A DNA stretch of 64,000 nt from Nocardia sp. NBC_00403 (GCF_036046055.1 NZ_CP107939.1:372001-436000), one strand, 5' to 3'; counted from the first letter of the stretch, positions 16,142-26,641 are shown. Numbers and translations: made by a program. Notes: a model not told the origin generated them from the letters alone.

Positions 16142-16810
16142 GTGAACAGTGGCGCCGCACCTGCGGCAGCTGTGGAGAGCTCGGACCTGTGGGCGCGGGC
16201 GTTCTCGGCCCTGTACGACCCGCTCCTGTGGGTGGGCGAGAAGGCGGGCATGGGCGTTCGTCGACAGGATTTGCTCGGCCGTGCGAGGGGGCGGACGGTC
16301 GAGCTGGGCAGCGGTACTGGTCTTAACCTGCCGTACTACCCCGACGACCTCGCCGAGCTGATCCTGACCGAACCCGAAGCCGCAATGCGTGCGCGGTTGG
16401 CGCGGAGGCTGCATCGCAGTCGACGTCGGGCGCGGGTGCTCGACGCATCAGCGGAACAGCTGCCATTCGCGGATGAAACCGTGGACACGGTCGTCTCAAC
16501 TCTTGTGTTGTGCACCGTCGACGCAGCCGATCCGGTGTTGCGGGAGATTGGGCGCGTGCTACGCCCCGGAGGCCAGCTGCTGTTCCTCGAACATGTCCGT
16601 TCCCAGTCGCCGCGACTTGCCCATTGGCAGGATCGCCTCGCCGGTCCGTGGCGCCGGTTCGCAGAGGGCTGCCACTGCAACCGTGCCACCCTCGAGCTGA
16701 TCCGGACCTGCGGGCTGGAGCTTGGAGAGGTACAGGAAGCGTCGTGGCGGGCGATGCCCCCGATTATTCGACCGCTGATCACGGGCGTGGCCACCAAAAG
16801 CGGTGGCTGA
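16142..16810 (+). CDS. Class I SAM-dependent methyltransferase
   Basis: The 222-residue protein starts at GTG 16142. It has a SAM-binding motif I, VELGSGTGLNLPYYP, an acidic LTEPEAAM segment (motif II), DASAEQLPFADETVD and the VLRPGGQLLFLEHV post-motif III of UbiE/METTL7-like enzymes. The start was chosen from that GTG because no other start lies in frame nearby. The substrate (thiol, quinone, lipid or other) cannot be told from the sequence. It stands alone between a TetR and an ABC operon on the other strand. Confidence 0.85.
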   Translation: MNSGAAPAAAVESSDLWARAFSALYDPLLWVGEKAGMGVRRQDLLGRARGRTVELGSGTGLNLPYYPDDLAELILTEPEAAMRARLARRLHRSRRRARVLDASAEQLPFADETVDTVVSTLVLCTVDAADPVLREIGRVLRPGGQLLFLEHVRSQSPRLAHWQDRLAGPWRRFAEGCHCNRATLELIRTCGLELGEVQEASWRAMPPIIRPLITGVATKSGG

Positions 16811-16994
16811 CACTCTCGAGTGGCTCTGAGCTCGTTTCACGCTGCGCTGTCGAACAAGGTCAGGAGGTTCCGGTCGAACTCGCTGAATTTTGGGCGGATA
16901 TGACCGTAGCTGCTGATCAGGCCGGACACGGTGTTGCCTCAGGCCGCTCGCGTCAGGCACGAGCATGCAATTCCGCTCATGGCTTTCAGGTCGG

Positions 16995-17774
16995 TCACGT
17001 CACCACTCGCTGCAATTCGTGCTGTAGTGCGTTCAGTTCTGCGCCACCGGCCATCTGCTGGGTGAGCTCCGGCAGCCCGATGTCGAGCTTCTCGTAGGAG
17101 CCGAGCACAGTGCCTCGCTCGAGTAGCAGAAACCGGTCACCGACCAGGTAGGCGTGGTGGGGGTTGTGGGTGATGAGGATGACGCCGAGCCCGCGGTCGC
17201 GAGCTTGCACGACATACCGCAGGACCGCGCCCGCCTGTTTCACGCCGAGCGCGGCGGTCGGTTCGTCGAGGATCAGCACCTTGGCGCCGTAGTGCACCGC
17301 CCGCGCGATGGCCAAGCACTGCCGCTGCCCGCCGGACAGCGTGCCGACGGGCTGTTCCAGATCCTGAATATCGATTCCCATGTCGGACAAGGCAACACGT
17401 GCGATCTGCTGGGCTTTGCGCCGGTCCAGCAGCCGCAGCGGCCCGAATCCGGTGGTGGGTTCGCAGCCGAGGACGAAGTTGCGCCACACGCTCATCAGCG
17501 GTATCAGTCCGAAGTCCTGGTACACAGCGGCGATACCGCGGTCCATGGCCGCACGCGGTGAGGAGAGCCGGGTCGGCTCGCCTTCGATCCGCACCTCGCC
17601 GCTGTCGTGCTGGTGTACGCCGGAGAGGATCTTGATGAGGGTGGATTTGCCGGCGCCGTTGTCGCCCAGCACGCAGGTGACCTCGCCCGCGTTGACAACC
17701 ATCGACACGTCCCGCAGCGCCACCACACTGCCGTAACTCTTTCCGACAGCGAGTGTTTCGATCAGCGCAGTCAT
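16995..17774 (-). CDS. Sugar ABC transporter, ATP-binding subunit
   Basis: The 259-residue ATPase has Walker [10 protein letters not shown] at about residue 37, the ABC signature LSGGQRQ and Walker [13 protein letters not shown]. It has one nucleotide-binding domain, whereas the RbsA type has two fused domains. Its ATG sits in an ATGA overlap with the stop of the permease. It energises uptake by the permease at 17771-18823 and the lipoprotein at 18843-19835, a CUT2-type sugar importer operon. The transported sugar is not predictable. Confidence 0.93.
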   Translation of the reverse strand: MTALIETLAVGKSYGSVVALRDVSMVVNAGEVTCVLGDNGAGKSTLIKILSGVHQHDSGEVRIEGEPTRLSSPRAAMDRGIAAVYQDFGLIPLMSVWRNFVLGCEPTTGFGPLRLLDRRKAQQIARVALSDMGIDIQDLEQPVGTLSGGQRQCLAIARAVHYGAKVLILDEPTAALGVKQAGAVLRYVVQARDRGLGVILITHNPHHAYLVGDRFLLLERGTVLGSYEKLDIGLPELTQQMAGGAELNALQHELQRVVT

Positions 17775-18823
17775 CGGCGTGCCCTTTCCGCGCGCTTGGA
17801 GAACTCGGTGTTCACCAGCACTGCCGACAGCAGCAGGATGCCGAGGAACAGCATGAACCAGTCGCTGTTCCAGCGCGCGAACACAATTCCCTGCTGTGCC
17901 ATGCCGAAGGTCAGCGCACCGATCGCAGCGCCGACCACGGACCCGAAACCACCGCTCAGCAGACAGCCACCCACGACCGCGGCGATGAGGTACTGAAACT
18001 CCGATCCGACACCCTGGCTCGCCTGGACGCTGTCGAATCGCAGAATGTCGCACGAGCCGACCACCCAGCCGGCGGCTGAGGTGGTCATGAACAGGATGAT
18101 CTTGGTGCGCCCGACGGGCACGCCGACCGCTCGTGCGCCCACCTGCGAGCCGCCGAGAGCCAAGACCCAGTTCCCGAATCGGGTGCGCACCAGCACGACT
18201 GCGGCGATTATCGTGAGCACGATCCACCACAGGGTCGAGGCCTGTATGCGAGCGTCACCGATGCCGGTCGTGGAGGCGAACACCGCACTCGCCGACGAGT
18301 AGCCGCCCGAGTTGTGGATGCCCGACACTTGCACAGTGCCGGTGACCAGGCGCGTCACACCGAGGTTGAGGCCTTGCAGCGCAAGGAATGTGCCGAGAGT
18401 GACGATGAAACTCGGTAACCCGGTCCGTACCACGAGCCAGCCGTTTAGCGCGCCCACGGCCAGCGCGAACATCAGTGAGACAAGCAGCGCCGACCACACA
18501 TTCCACCCGACGTGCACTGCGAGCAGCGCGGTGACCAGCGCGGTGGACCCGGTCATCACACCGGCCGACAGATCGAACTCACCGCCGATCATCAGCAAAG
18601 CCACGGCGATAGCCATGATGCCGATCGGCGACGCGGCGTCCAGCCACGTCGAGATACCCAACGGGCTCAGGAACTTATCGGTGACGACCGAGAAGAACAC
18701 GAACACCGCGGCCGCACCCAGCGCCGCACCGGTCTCCGGACACACGATCAACCGATGCACCAATGGTGCGCGCCCTTTCGGCGGACGCGGCATCGAGTCG
18801 GAAGCTTCTGCCGCAACAGTCAC
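17771..18823 (-). CDS. Sugar ABC transporter, permease (BPD_transp_2)
   Basis: The 350-residue integral membrane protein starts at GTG 18823 with a GGGAG ribosome binding site. It has eight to ten hydrophobic helices and the RbsC-like pattern [17 protein letters not shown], with [23 protein letters not shown] near the end. It forms the channel of a CUT2 importer with the ATPase (ATGA overlap) and the binding lipoprotein just upstream (20-base gap). Confidence 0.92.
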   Translation of the reverse strand: MTVAAEASDSMPRPPKGRAPLVHRLIVCPETGAALGAAAVFVFFSVVTDKFLSPLGISTWLDAASPIGIMAIAVALLMIGGEFDLSAGVMTGSTALVTALLAVHVGWNVWSALLVSLMFALAVGALNGWLVVRTGLPSFIVTLGTFLALQGLNLGVTRLVTGTVQVSGIHNSGGYSSASAVFASTTGIGDARIQASTLWWIVLTIIAAVVLVRTRFGNWVLALGGSQVGARAVGVPVGRTKIILFMTTSAAGWVVGSCDILRFDSVQASQGVGSEFQYLIAAVVGGCLLSGGFGSVVGAAIGALTFGMAQQGIVFARWNSDWFMLFLGILLLSAVLVNTEFSKRAERARR

Positions 18824-18842
18824 TTCGCGCTCCCGGCCGGTC

Positions 18843-19835
18843 TCAGCGCGTTCCCTGCGCCACGAGCTGGGCGATCGCATCGACATTGGACTTGTCGACG
18901 AAGCTGGGGCCCGTCTGGATCGGCAGGCCGCCGCCGACGGTATCGAGGTTCGACCGGTAGAGCTGCAGCAGCACGATGGGCAGATACCCTTGTTCGTACT
19001 GCTGCGGGTCGGCGGCGAACAACAGTTTGCCCGCTCGGATGGCGTCGAGCACCTCGGTGTTGAGGGTGAAGGTGGCAATCGCTGCGGTGGAGTTGGCTTC
19101 TTGTGCCGCGGCGACCGAGCGGGCAGCGATCTGCGCGTTGTAGGACAGCACTGCGTCGATCGACCGGTCGGCCTGGAGCGCAGCCTTGATCCGAGACTGA
19201 ACATCTGTCGGGTTGTTGATGTCGACCACCACCGTCGTGGTGGCATTACCGAAGCCCTCCGCGGCACCGCTGGCAAGATTGTCGGCGCTGACCTGGCCGG
19301 CCATATGGTTCACCAACAGCAGCTTGGTCTTTCCGGCATCGCGCAGGCGTTTACCCACGGCCACCGCGGCAGGTCGCTCACTCTGGCCGACGTGGCCGAT
19401 GGCGCCGAGGCCGGCGCTTTCGGCTTCGCCGGAGTTGGTAGTCACCACCGGGATGCCAGCCGCCACGGCGCGTCGGATGGAGGGGCCCAGCGGCTGCGGG
19501 TAGGCCATCGAGACGACCAGGCCGTCGACACGCTGCGCGACGGCATTGTCGATGAGTTTGGCCTGCGCGTTGGGATCCTCGGCAGAGTAGTAGTCGACGC
19601 GTATGCCGAGCTGTTTGCCCGCAGCCAACGCACCGTTCTTCACCACACTCCAGAAAGCGTCACTCGGGCTGCTCTGGGTGACCACCGCAACCGAGCGCAA
19701 CGTGCCCGCAGCGGCCGGGGTGCGGGTCTGCGCGGAGCTGCCGGTGCCCGGCGCGCTGCACGCGGCGAGCACAGGGCCCGCGACAAGCCAAGGCAGGACA
19801 CGCCGCCGCTGTATCGTTTGCGAGATCATTGTCAT
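18843..19835 (-). CDS. Sugar ABC transporter, substrate-binding lipoprotein
   Basis: From ATG 19835 the product is 330 residues with an Arg-rich start, a hydrophobic helix and a lipobox VLAAC, so it should be lipid-anchored outside the membrane. The mature part is a Peripla_BP_4 fold of the ribose/inositol type (VAVVTQSSPSDAFWSVVKNG, DGLVVSMAYPQPL). It is the first gene of the CUT2 operon. The start at 19835 is preferred over 19868 because the shorter form gives a proper signal peptide. Confidence 0.9.
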   Translation of the reverse strand: MTMISQTIQRRRVLPWLVAGPVLAACSAPGTGSSAQTRTPAAAGTLRSVAVVTQSSPSDAFWSVVKNGALAAGKQLGIRVDYYSAEDPNAQAKLIDNAVAQRVDGLVVSMAYPQPLGPSIRRAVAAGIPVVTTNSGEAESAGLGAIGHVGQSERPAAVAVGKRLRDAGKTKLLLVNHMAGQVSADNLASGAAEGFGNATTTVVVDINNPTDVQSRIKAALQADRSIDAVLSYNAQIAARSVAAAQEANSTAAIATFTLNTEVLDAIRAGKLLFAADPQQYEQGYLPIVLLQLYRSNLDTVGGGLPIQTGPSFVDKSNVDAIAQLVAQGTR

Positions 19836-20061
19836 CACGTCCAATCTGCCTGTCGGGCCGAAATACACCGCCCGCCAACGCGGTACGTAAGCCGACTGAC
19901 ATCAGATATACAATCCGGACTACCCCAAGCAGTGGGAAGCACCACCACGGCCGGCGGGCCGACATTCCAGGTTTCTGCTTGTCCCGCAAGACTTTCCGCC
20001 ACAGCTTGCCCGCGAACCTGTCTACATCCACCCGGATCGCGGTCTTGCATCCGAGCACCTG

Positions 20062-20289
20062 GTGCCAGTCGCCCGCTACTTCCTCGAGCTGACCATGCAG
20101 CAGGCGGACGGCGCCGCGTTCGAGCAGGCGCAGACCACCCTGCTCAACCGGCTCAACCGGCTCGAGGAAACCGCCACCAGGTCGGCCGAGAACGGCGTGG
20201 AAGCAACCGAACTCGAACAGATCATCACCGAAGCCCGCGAACTCGCGCAGCGCGCCCAAGACGCGGCCGACAAGATCAAGGAGCAGTAG
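20062..20289 (+). CDS. Small helical hypothetical protein, possibly 5'-truncated
   Basis: The frame ends at 20289 with a highly charged, helical C-terminus (LLNRLNRLEETATR, then a long Glu/Ala/Arg helix) likely to form a coiled coil. GTG 20062 gives 75 residues but has no clear ribosome binding site. The same frame is open back to 19900 and still looks coding (FLLVPQDFPPQLAREPVYIHP), so the true protein may be longer or the gene may have lost its start. No family was recognised. Confidence 0.4.
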   Translation: MPVARYFLELTMQQADGAAFEQAQTTLLNRLNRLEETATRSAENGVEATELEQIITEARELAQRAQDAADKIKEQ

Positions 20290-20487
20290 TAGCCGACGGC
20301 ACGCTGTTGTCGTATCCGTAAGCAGCAGAACACAAATCGGCCATAGCGCGGTCGGGTGCCCCGGAGCTCGTCGGCCCAGCACAGCCGAGGCCGGAACGTT
20401 CGAACTGATGGCTATTCGGCACGCGGCGCGGCAGCCCGATATGACAAAGCCGGGCGACATCAGCGAAAACCGATGTCGCCCAGCCAG

Positions 20488-21723
20488 TTATTTGCTCACG
20501 CAGGTTGTGCGCTGGAACCGCATACCGAGCATGGTCAGCCCGAGTGCGGTGACCAGCAGGATGGCCAGTGTCCACGCGAGCATCGAAAAGCCGTGTGGTG
20601 CAGCGGCCGCCGCGACGATCGGGCCGACGGTCGCACCGACGTAGAAGCTGAACATCGCGACCGAAGAGGCCGCGGCCCTGGCTTCCCCGCCCAGCTCGCC
20701 TGCGCTCTGCAGGACGGCGGGGGCGATGATGCCGAGGCCGCCGACGAGCACGGCGAGCAGCACGGTCAACACCCCGAGGTGTCCGCCTTCGAAGGTGGCG
20801 AGCACCATCGCGGCAGCGGCGACGAGCACGCCGAGCACGATCTGGCCCGGCTTCGACAGCCGCGCAAGCGGCATCGCGAGCAGTGGCAGCGCGACCATCA
20901 CCGGGAGCGCACCGGCCCGCAGAGCGAGCAGTTCGCCCGATCCCTCGACGATGCCGGTGAGTTCGATGCCGGTGTAGACCCCGACCATCACCGCCATGCT
21001 CAACGCACCGGCGGCAAGCATCGGCAGCAGCGGTTTGATCCGCAGCACCGCAGGAATCGCCGCGTAGCTGTGCAGCAGCGGCTTGTCCCGGCCGGTCGGC
21101 GCGTCATCGAGCATGACAGCACGCAGGGCGAGCGCCAGTGCCGTGAAGACGACGGCCGAACCGACGAACATGGTGCGCCACGGGAACGCGGCGACCACCG
21201 CCTGCGAGACGATCTGCGCGAGCACCGTCGCGGCAAGGAACGAGGTGGCCACCGACATGGTGACGACAGGCCGGTGCGCGGGCGCGATGCGAGTGGCGAC
21301 GTAGGCCATGATCGCCGGTGGGATGGAACCGACGACCAGACCCTGCACGATCCGCAGCCCGACCGCGAGCGGCGCACTGAACGCCAGGCCGGTCAACAGT
21401 GTTACCACTGCGGCAGCGATCATGCCGGTGACCAGCACCCGCCGGTGGCCGAAGCGATCCGACAGCGGGCCGAAGAGCACGAAGCCGCCCGCGTAGCCGA
21501 ATGCGAAGGCGCTGATGATCCACGTCATCACCCCCGAGCCGACGTTCCAATCGGCTTTCATGGCCGTGAACAGCGGAATCGGGATGTACATCTGGCCGGT
21601 GGCCAGCAGGGCGGACAAGACGAAGACGGGCAGTGTGCGCCCGGTGTGCGCGCGTGGTGACACGCTCCGGGTGCGTGCGGCAGCCGGTGTACCGGCCGGA
21701 AGCTGAAGTGTCGGCGTTGCCAT
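20488..21723 (-). CDS. MFS transporter (drug efflux type)
   Basis: The 411-residue protein has about 12 hydrophobic helices and the MFS loop motif GPLSDRFGHRR between helices 2 and 3. The helix 5 region (VVTMSVATSFLAATVLAQI) has the shape of drug/H+ antiporters. It probably pumps small toxic compounds out of the cell. The shorter start, ATG 21723, removes 12 unlikely residues. It is divergent from a TetR gene with a palindromic operator at 21758-21773 between them. Confidence 0.9.
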   Translation of the reverse strand: MATPTLQLPAGTPAAARTRSVSPRAHTGRTLPVFVLSALLATGQMYIPIPLFTAMKADWNVGSGVMTWIISAFAFGYAGGFVLFGPLSDRFGHRRVLVTGMIAAAVVTLLTGLAFSAPLAVGLRIVQGLVVGSIPPAIMAYVATRIAPAHRPVVTMSVATSFLAATVLAQIVSQAVVAAFPWRTMFVGSAVVFTALALALRAVMLDDAPTGRDKPLLHSYAAIPAVLRIKPLLPMLAAGALSMAVMVGVYTGIELTGIVEGSGELLALRAGALPVMVALPLLAMPLARLSKPGQIVLGVLVAAAAMVLATFEGGHLGVLTVLLAVLVGGLGIIAPAVLQSAGELGGEARAAASSVAMFSFYVGATVGPIVAAAAAPHGFSMLAWTLAILLVTALGLTMLGMRFQRTTCVSK

Positions 21724-21757
21724 AGCGCTGACAGTACGACGGCCATCAAACCTTGTC

Positions 21758-21773
21758 AACCAAATAGTTGGTT
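21758..21773. promoter_or_regulatory. TetR operator, perfect palindrome
   Basis: AACCAA and TTGGTT flank ATAG in a perfect 6-4-6 dyad, 25 bases before the TetR start and 35 bases before the MFS start. Sites of the form ACCAA-N4-TTGGT are familiar for TetR repressors of efflux genes. Assignment to the divergent TetR is by position. Confidence 0.6.
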
Positions 21774-21797
21774 TAATGAAATGGTAAAGTCCAAGCC

Positions 21798-22724
21798 ATG
21801 ACCGTCACGATGAAGCGCAGCGACGCGACCAAGCAGGCGCTGCTGCGCGCCGCCCGGGACGAATTCGCCGAATACGGCCTTGCGGGCGGTCGAGTCGACC
21901 GCATCGCCGAGGCGGCCGGAGTCAACAAGGAACGCATCTACGGCCTTTTCGGCAGCAAGGACAAGCTGTTCGACGTCATCCTCATCGACACACTGCGCGA
22001 GTTCATCGACGTGGTGCAGCCGATGGCCGACACCGAACCGGGCGATTACGTCGGCAAGCTCTTCGACTACCACCGCGACAACCCCCAGCTGCTGCGACTG
22101 CTGCTCTGGGAATCACTCCATCGCGGGGCCGACGCACACGACATCGACGGCTGGCGAGCCGAGCACTACGTGCAGAAATTCGACCGGGCCCGAGAGCAAT
22201 TCGGCGTCGACGAACAGCAGGCCGGACTCGTTCTCCTTGCCCTGTGCGGCGTCGCCAACTGGACATACGCGGTCCCGCAGACCACCCGCCTGCTGCTCGG
22301 CGCTGCCGCCGAGGACTACCAAACAACCAAACGGTTCATGCAGGAGTTCGCCAGGGCCGCCATGCGGCGCGAGCCCCGAGACGATCCATCGGTCAATGAG
22401 TTGACCACCCGGACGGCGGCCGCCGCGCCTACCGGGACGCTCCGCACCGCAGCGATCGAGACTCCGGTCGAGGCGATCGCCAGAGCGGATGACAATGCCG
22501 CGGTGGAGCCGCCCGCGCACACCGGCCCGGAGGATTCCGCTGACAACGTGGACCGGGCTGCCCAGCGGCTACGCGACGCACAGGCAGCCGCCGAGGCCGC
22601 CCGCGACGAACTGGCCGAAGCCCTGCGGGCGGCCCACGCAGCAGGCGCGGGGGCCAACCAGTTGGCCCGCCGAGTCGGGGGCACACTTTCCCGCCCGGTA
22701 GTACTCAAGCTGCTGGCAGACTGA
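21798..22724 (+). CDS. TetR-family regulator with long C-terminal extension
   Basis: The 308-residue protein has a TetR helix-turn-helix (FAEYGLAGGRVDRIAEAAGV, then NKERIYGLFGSKDKLF) and a ligand-binding domain to about residue 195. An Ala/Pro-rich linker follows, and then a helical C-terminus ending ANQLARRVGGTLSRPVVLKLL, which has helix-turn-helix-like spacing. The extension of about 110 residues is well beyond the usual 190-220 residue length. It is divergent from an MFS gene with a perfect operator between them and probably represses it. Confidence 0.9.
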   Translation: MTVTMKRSDATKQALLRAARDEFAEYGLAGGRVDRIAEAAGVNKERIYGLFGSKDKLFDVILIDTLREFIDVVQPMADTEPGDYVGKLFDYHRDNPQLLRLLLWESLHRGADAHDIDGWRAEHYVQKFDRAREQFGVDEQQAGLVLLALCGVANWTYAVPQTTRLLLGAAAEDYQTTKRFMQEFARAAMRREPRDDPSVNELTTRTAAAAPTGTLRTAAIETPVEAIARADDNAAVEPPAHTGPEDSADNVDRAAQRLRDAQAAAEAARDELAEALRAAHAAGAGANQLARRVGGTLSRPVVLKLLAD

Positions 22725-22793
22725 CTCCGCCGGCACCGCCCCCGCAAGTCGCGGGCCCTCTCCGGCCCGAAGGTCGCGCGCCCTCACCGGCCT

Positions 22794-22975
22794 GTAGGGC
22801 CCCTGCCGACCGACTCAGCCAACGCTCGGCCGACAGAGTCGCGGACGCTCCCAGCCCCCGTAGGGCTCCCAGCCGACCGACTCAACGAACGCTCGGCCGA
22901 CAGAGTCGCAGACCCTCCCAGCCCCCGTAGGGCTCCCAGCCGATCACATCAACGAACGTCCAGCCACCGAGCCAC
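22794..22975. repeat. 66-bp tandem repeat, nearly three copies
   Basis: A unit beginning GTAGGGC recurs at 22794, 22860 and 22926, an exact 66-base period. The first two copies are close to identical and the third diverges after about 35 bases. The unit contains GTAGGGCTCCCAGCC and GCTCGGCCGACAGAGTC. It lies in the 380-base gap (22725-23104) between the TetR and fadE5, in which I see no gene. Because 66 is a multiple of three, frames stay open, but the encoded sequence is not protein-like. Confidence 0.9.
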
Positions 22976-23104
22976 AGGCCGCCCCCGGGTATCGCTCCTG
23001 ACCGGCCGTCCTCGAATGGCCACCCGACAGAACCGCCGGTGCCCGTAGCCACCGGCGGTCGAGTCGAGACGTTCGGCCGAGCCCGCGTCAGAACACGGCA
23101 GCGC

Positions 23105-24934
23105 CTAGAACGCCGCCTCGTCCATCTCCATGATGTCGTTGTCGATCGCCGCGAGAATGCCCTTGACCGCGGTCAACTCCGGTAGCACGTTCTTCACGAA
23201 GAAGCTTGCGACAGCGACCTTTCCGGCATAGAACGGCCGGTCCTTCGCCGCCGGTTCCGCGGCCAGTGCGGTCGCGGCGATTTCGGCCTGCACCAGCAGC
23301 CGCCAGCCGATCAGCAGGTCGCCGACGGCGAACAGGAAACGGACCGAACCCAGGCCGATCTTGTACAGCTCGGCCGGATCCTGCTGCGCGGCCATCAGGT
23401 ATCCGGTCAGCGTGGCCGCCATCGCCTGCACGTCGGCGAGCGCCGTGGCCAGCAGCGCCCTTTCGGACTCGAAGCGACCGGTCTTCATCTCGAGGAAAGC
23501 GGAGATCTGCCCGGTGACGTGCGCGATGGCGACGCCCTTGTCGCGAATGATCTTGCGGAAGAAGAAGTCCTGCGCCTGGATCGCCGTGGTGCCCTCGTAC
23601 AGCGAGTCGATCTTGGCGTCGCGGATGTACTGCTCGATCGGGTAGTCCTGCAGGTATCCCGAACCACCCAGTGTCTGGAGCGATTCGGTGAGGTACCGGT
23701 AGGCCCGCTCGGAGCCGACACCCTTGACGATCGGCAGCAGCAAATCGTCCACCCGGTGCGCTAATTCGGCATCGGCACCCGAAACCAGCTGCGCTACATC
23801 GGCATTCTGATGTGCCGCGGTGTACAGATACACCGCGCGCAGACCTTCGGCATAGGCCTTCTGCATGGCGAGGCTGCGCCGCACATCCGGGTGGTTGGTG
23901 ATGGTGACGCGCGGCGCCTCCTTGTCCGACATCCGGGTCAGATCCGCGCCCTGGACGCGCTGCTTGGCGTAGTCGAGCGCGTTCAGGTATCCGGTGGACA
24001 GCGTGCCGGTGGACTTGATGCCGACCACCATGCGCGCGTTCTCGATGACCTGGAACATCTGCGCGATGCCGTTGTGCACCTCGCCGACCAGCCAGCCCTT
24101 GGCGGGAACGTCCGTGCCACCGAAGGTCACCTCACAGGTGGGCGAGGACTTCAGGCCCATCTTGTGCTCGACACCGGTCACATACACACCGTTGCGGTCG
24201 CCCAGCTCGAGCGTCTGGTGATCGAAGAGGAACTTGGGCACATAGAACAGCGAGAGGCCCTTGGTGCCGGGTCCCGCGCCCTCGGGTCGAGCCAGCACGA
24301 GGTGGAAGACGTTCTCCGCGGTCTCACCGACATCGCCGCCGGAGATGAAACGCTTGACGCCCTCGATGTGCCAGGAGCCGTCCTCCTGCCGGACGGCCTT
24401 GGTGCGCCCCGCGCCGACATCCGAGCCGGCATCCGGCTCGGTCAGCACCATGGTGCCCTGCCAGCCACGGTCGTAGCCCTTGGTGGCCCATGCCTGCTGC
24501 TCGTCGGTGCCGACGTTATAGAGCACCGAGGCCATCACCGGACCCATATTGAAGAAGCTCGCCGACGGGTTTGCGGAGGTGAGCATCTCGTTGATCGCCC
24601 AGATGACCGCAGCGGGCGCGGGCGTGCCGCCCATCCCCTCCGGCATGCCGAGCCTGCCCCAATCGGCCTCGCGCACGGCCGCGATGGTCTTGCGCAGCGG
24701 CTCCGGCACGGAGATGGAGTAGGTGGCCTGGTCGTAGACCACCGGATCGCGATCCGCCGCGGCGAACGATTCCGCGACCGGGCCCTCGGCGAGACGCTTC
24801 ACCTCGGTCAGGATCTCGCGCACGGTGTCGGAGTCGAGATCACCGTAGGCACCCGTATCCAGCAGCTTGTCCAGCTGCAACACCTCGAACAAATTGAATT
24901 CGATGTCGCGCACGTTCGCCTTGTAGTGACCCAC
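23105..24934 (-). CDS. fadE5: Acyl-CoA dehydrogenase FadE5
   Basis: The 609-residue flavoprotein starts at GTG 24934, behind an excellent GAGGAGG ribosome binding site. The protein begins [19 protein letters not shown], the N-terminus of the long (about 610 residue) FadE5-type acyl-CoA dehydrogenases. Motifs include [12 protein letters not shown] (FAD-contacting), [11 protein letters not shown] and the catalytic-region [13 protein letters not shown]. It oxidises acyl-CoA to enoyl-CoA at the start of beta-oxidation. It is divergent from urtA across a 356-base intergenic stretch. Confidence 0.94.
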   Translation of the reverse strand: MGHYKANVRDIEFNLFEVLQLDKLLDTGAYGDLDSDTVREILTEVKRLAEGPVAESFAAADRDPVVYDQATYSISVPEPLRKTIAAVREADWGRLGMPEGMGGTPAPAAVIWAINEMLTSANPSASFFNMGPVMASVLYNVGTDEQQAWATKGYDRGWQGTMVLTEPDAGSDVGAGRTKAVRQEDGSWHIEGVKRFISGGDVGETAENVFHLVLARPEGAGPGTKGLSLFYVPKFLFDHQTLELGDRNGVYVTGVEHKMGLKSSPTCEVTFGGTDVPAKGWLVGEVHNGIAQMFQVIENARMVVGIKSTGTLSTGYLNALDYAKQRVQGADLTRMSDKEAPRVTITNHPDVRRSLAMQKAYAEGLRAVYLYTAAHQNADVAQLVSGADAELAHRVDDLLLPIVKGVGSERAYRYLTESLQTLGGSGYLQDYPIEQYIRDAKIDSLYEGTTAIQAQDFFFRKIIRDKGVAIAHVTGQISAFLEMKTGRFESERALLATALADVQAMAATLTGYLMAAQQDPAELYKIGLGSVRFLFAVGDLLIGWRLLVQAEIAATALAAEPAAKDRPFYAGKVAVASFFVKNVLPELTAVKGILAAIDNDIMEMDEAAF

Positions 24935-25065
24935 CGTGGTCCTCCTCGACTGACAACTCCGTGGCCAGGCGAGCCACGGGATCGGCTTTCTGACGATGTA
25001 CAAACGAAGCCTGCCGTACCGCGACGACGCTACGCAACCGTAGCCATTGGGAAGCCTCACCGTCG

Positions 25066-25105
25066 TTTACCGAGCGGTTACCACAAAGGTTCACACGGCG
25101 GAAAC
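25066..25105 (+). promoter_or_regulatory. Candidate GlnR-like boxes upstream of urtA
   Basis: TTTAC, GTTAC and TTCAC follow one another with 11- to 13-base periods, and TTCAC (25090-25094) is followed after exactly six bases by GAAAC (25101-25105). GlnR of actinomycetes binds pairs of the form GTNAC-N6-GAAAC. The spacing fits, but only the GAAAC half is exact. It lies about 185 bases before the urtA start, in the fadE5-urtA divergent gap (24935-25290) that otherwise holds no gene. Nitrogen control of a urea transporter is expected. Confidence 0.4.
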
Positions 25106-25290
25106 ACAGGCAACGGACTCGTCATCGGGAGTCATTCCGGCGCAACAACTTCTGTCTAGTGTTCGCACCACGAATACAGCCGTTGTATACATCCCGGTCG
25201 ACCCACCTGACCGGTGCAAAGGCGCGTGTATTCGCCCGCGGCGCACGCAGCGCCGCCGAACACCTGATGAAGTGAGAAGGGTCCTGCCCC

Positions 25291-26571
25291 ATGCCAGATT
25301 CCCGTGCCATCCATCGGCCACGCATGCATCGCGCGGCAAAAGCGCTGGTCGCCCCGACGGCAGTCGTACTTGCCGGTCTGTTGCTGACCGCCTGTGGCGC
25401 CAAGGACGACGACTCGACCAGCGGCTCCAACGCCGCGTCCTGCGTCGACACGTCGAAGGATTCGATCAAGGTCGGTTCCCTGCACTCACTGTCGGGCACG
25501 ATGGCCATTTCCGAGGTCACCGTCGCCAACTCCACCAAGCTCGCTATCGACCAGATCAACGCAGCGGGCGGCGTCCTCGGCAAGAAAATCGACCTGGTGC
25601 TCGAGGACGGCGCCTCCGACCCGAAGACCTTCGCCGAGAAGGCCGAAAAGCTCATCAGCTCCGACTGCGTCGCCGCGGTATTCGGCGGCTGGACCTCCTC
25701 GAGCCGCAAGGCCATGAAGCCGAAGTTCGAGAGCCTGAACTCGCTGCTCTACTACCCCGTCCAGTACGAGGGCCTGGAAGACAGCAAGAACATCTTCTAC
25801 ACCGGCGCGACCACCAATCAGCAGATCATTCCCGCGCTGGACTACCTGAAGCAGAAGGGCATCACCTCCCTCTATCTGGTCGGCAGCGACTACGTTTTCC
25901 CGCAGACCGCCAACCGCGAGATCAAGGAATACGCGAAGGCCAACGGCATCGAGATCAAGGGCGAGGACTACACCCCGCTCGGCTCGACCGACTTCTCCAC
26001 CATCGTGAACAAGGTGCGCACCGCCAAGGCGGGTGCGGTGTTCAACACCCTCAACGGCGACTCCAACGTCGCGTTCTTCCGCGAGTACACCAATGCGGGC
26101 CTGAAAGCCGCTGAGATGCCGGTCGTTTCGGTGTCCATCGCCGAGGAAGAGGTCGCGGGCATCGGCGCGCAGAACATCGCGGGGCAGCTGACGGCGTGGA
26201 ACTACTACCAGACCGTCGACACCCCGGTGAACAAGAAGTTCGTCGCGGATTACAAGGCCGCCTTCGGCGCCGACAAGCCGACCTCGGACCCGATGGAAGC
26301 CGCCTACGCCTCGGTCTACCTCTGGAAGAACACCGTCGAGAAGGCGAAATCCTTCGCAGTGGCCGACATTAAGGCCGCGGCCGACGGCGTGAGTTTCGAG
26401 GCACCCGAGGGTCTGGTCACCCTCGACGGCTCCAACCACCACATCACCAAGACCGCCCGTGTCGGTGAAATCCGGCCGGACGGACTCATTTACACGGTGT
26501 GGAACTCGGGCAAGGCCGTCACTCCGGACCCCTACCTGAAGTCCTACGACTGGGCCAAGGGCCTGAAGTAG
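25291..26571 (+). CDS. urtA: Urea ABC transporter, substrate-binding lipoprotein UrtA
   Basis: The 426-residue protein has an Arg-rich start, a hydrophobic helix and the lipobox LLTAC with Cys35, so it is lipid-anchored outside the cell. The mature part is UrtA-like: [28 protein letters not shown] and [10 protein letters not shown], the family signatures. It captures urea or short amides. It opens the operon urtA-urtB-urtC-(TnpB element)-urtD-urtE-gntR on the plus strand. The start follows GTGAGAAGG. Confidence 0.95.
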   Translation: MPDSRAIHRPRMHRAAKALVAPTAVVLAGLLLTACGAKDDDSTSGSNAASCVDTSKDSIKVGSLHSLSGTMAISEVTVANSTKLAIDQINAAGGVLGKKIDLVLEDGASDPKTFAEKAEKLISSDCVAAVFGGWTSSSRKAMKPKFESLNSLLYYPVQYEGLEDSKNIFYTGATTNQQIIPALDYLKQKGITSLYLVGSDYVFPQTANREIKEYAKANGIEIKGEDYTPLGSTDFSTIVNKVRTAKAGAVFNTLNGDSNVAFFREYTNAGLKAAEMPVVSVSIAEEEVAGIGAQNIAGQLTAWNYYQTVDTPVNKKFVADYKAAFGADKPTSDPMEAAYASVYLWKNTVEKAKSFAVADIKAAADGVSFEAPEGLVTLDGSNHHITKTARVGEIRPDGLIYTVWNSGKAVTPDPYLKSYDWAKGLK

Positions 26572-26641
26572 TCGATCAGCGCCGGTGCGGGTCTCGTCGA
26601 GGGGACCGGGCCCGCACCGGCCGACACCGTTAGGAACCTTT

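Noticed and set aside
18312..20321. 669-residue plus-strand frame across the sugar ABC operon
   Set aside because: It overlaps the ABC permease and binding-protein genes antisense and shows Arg/Ala low-complexity; not a gene.
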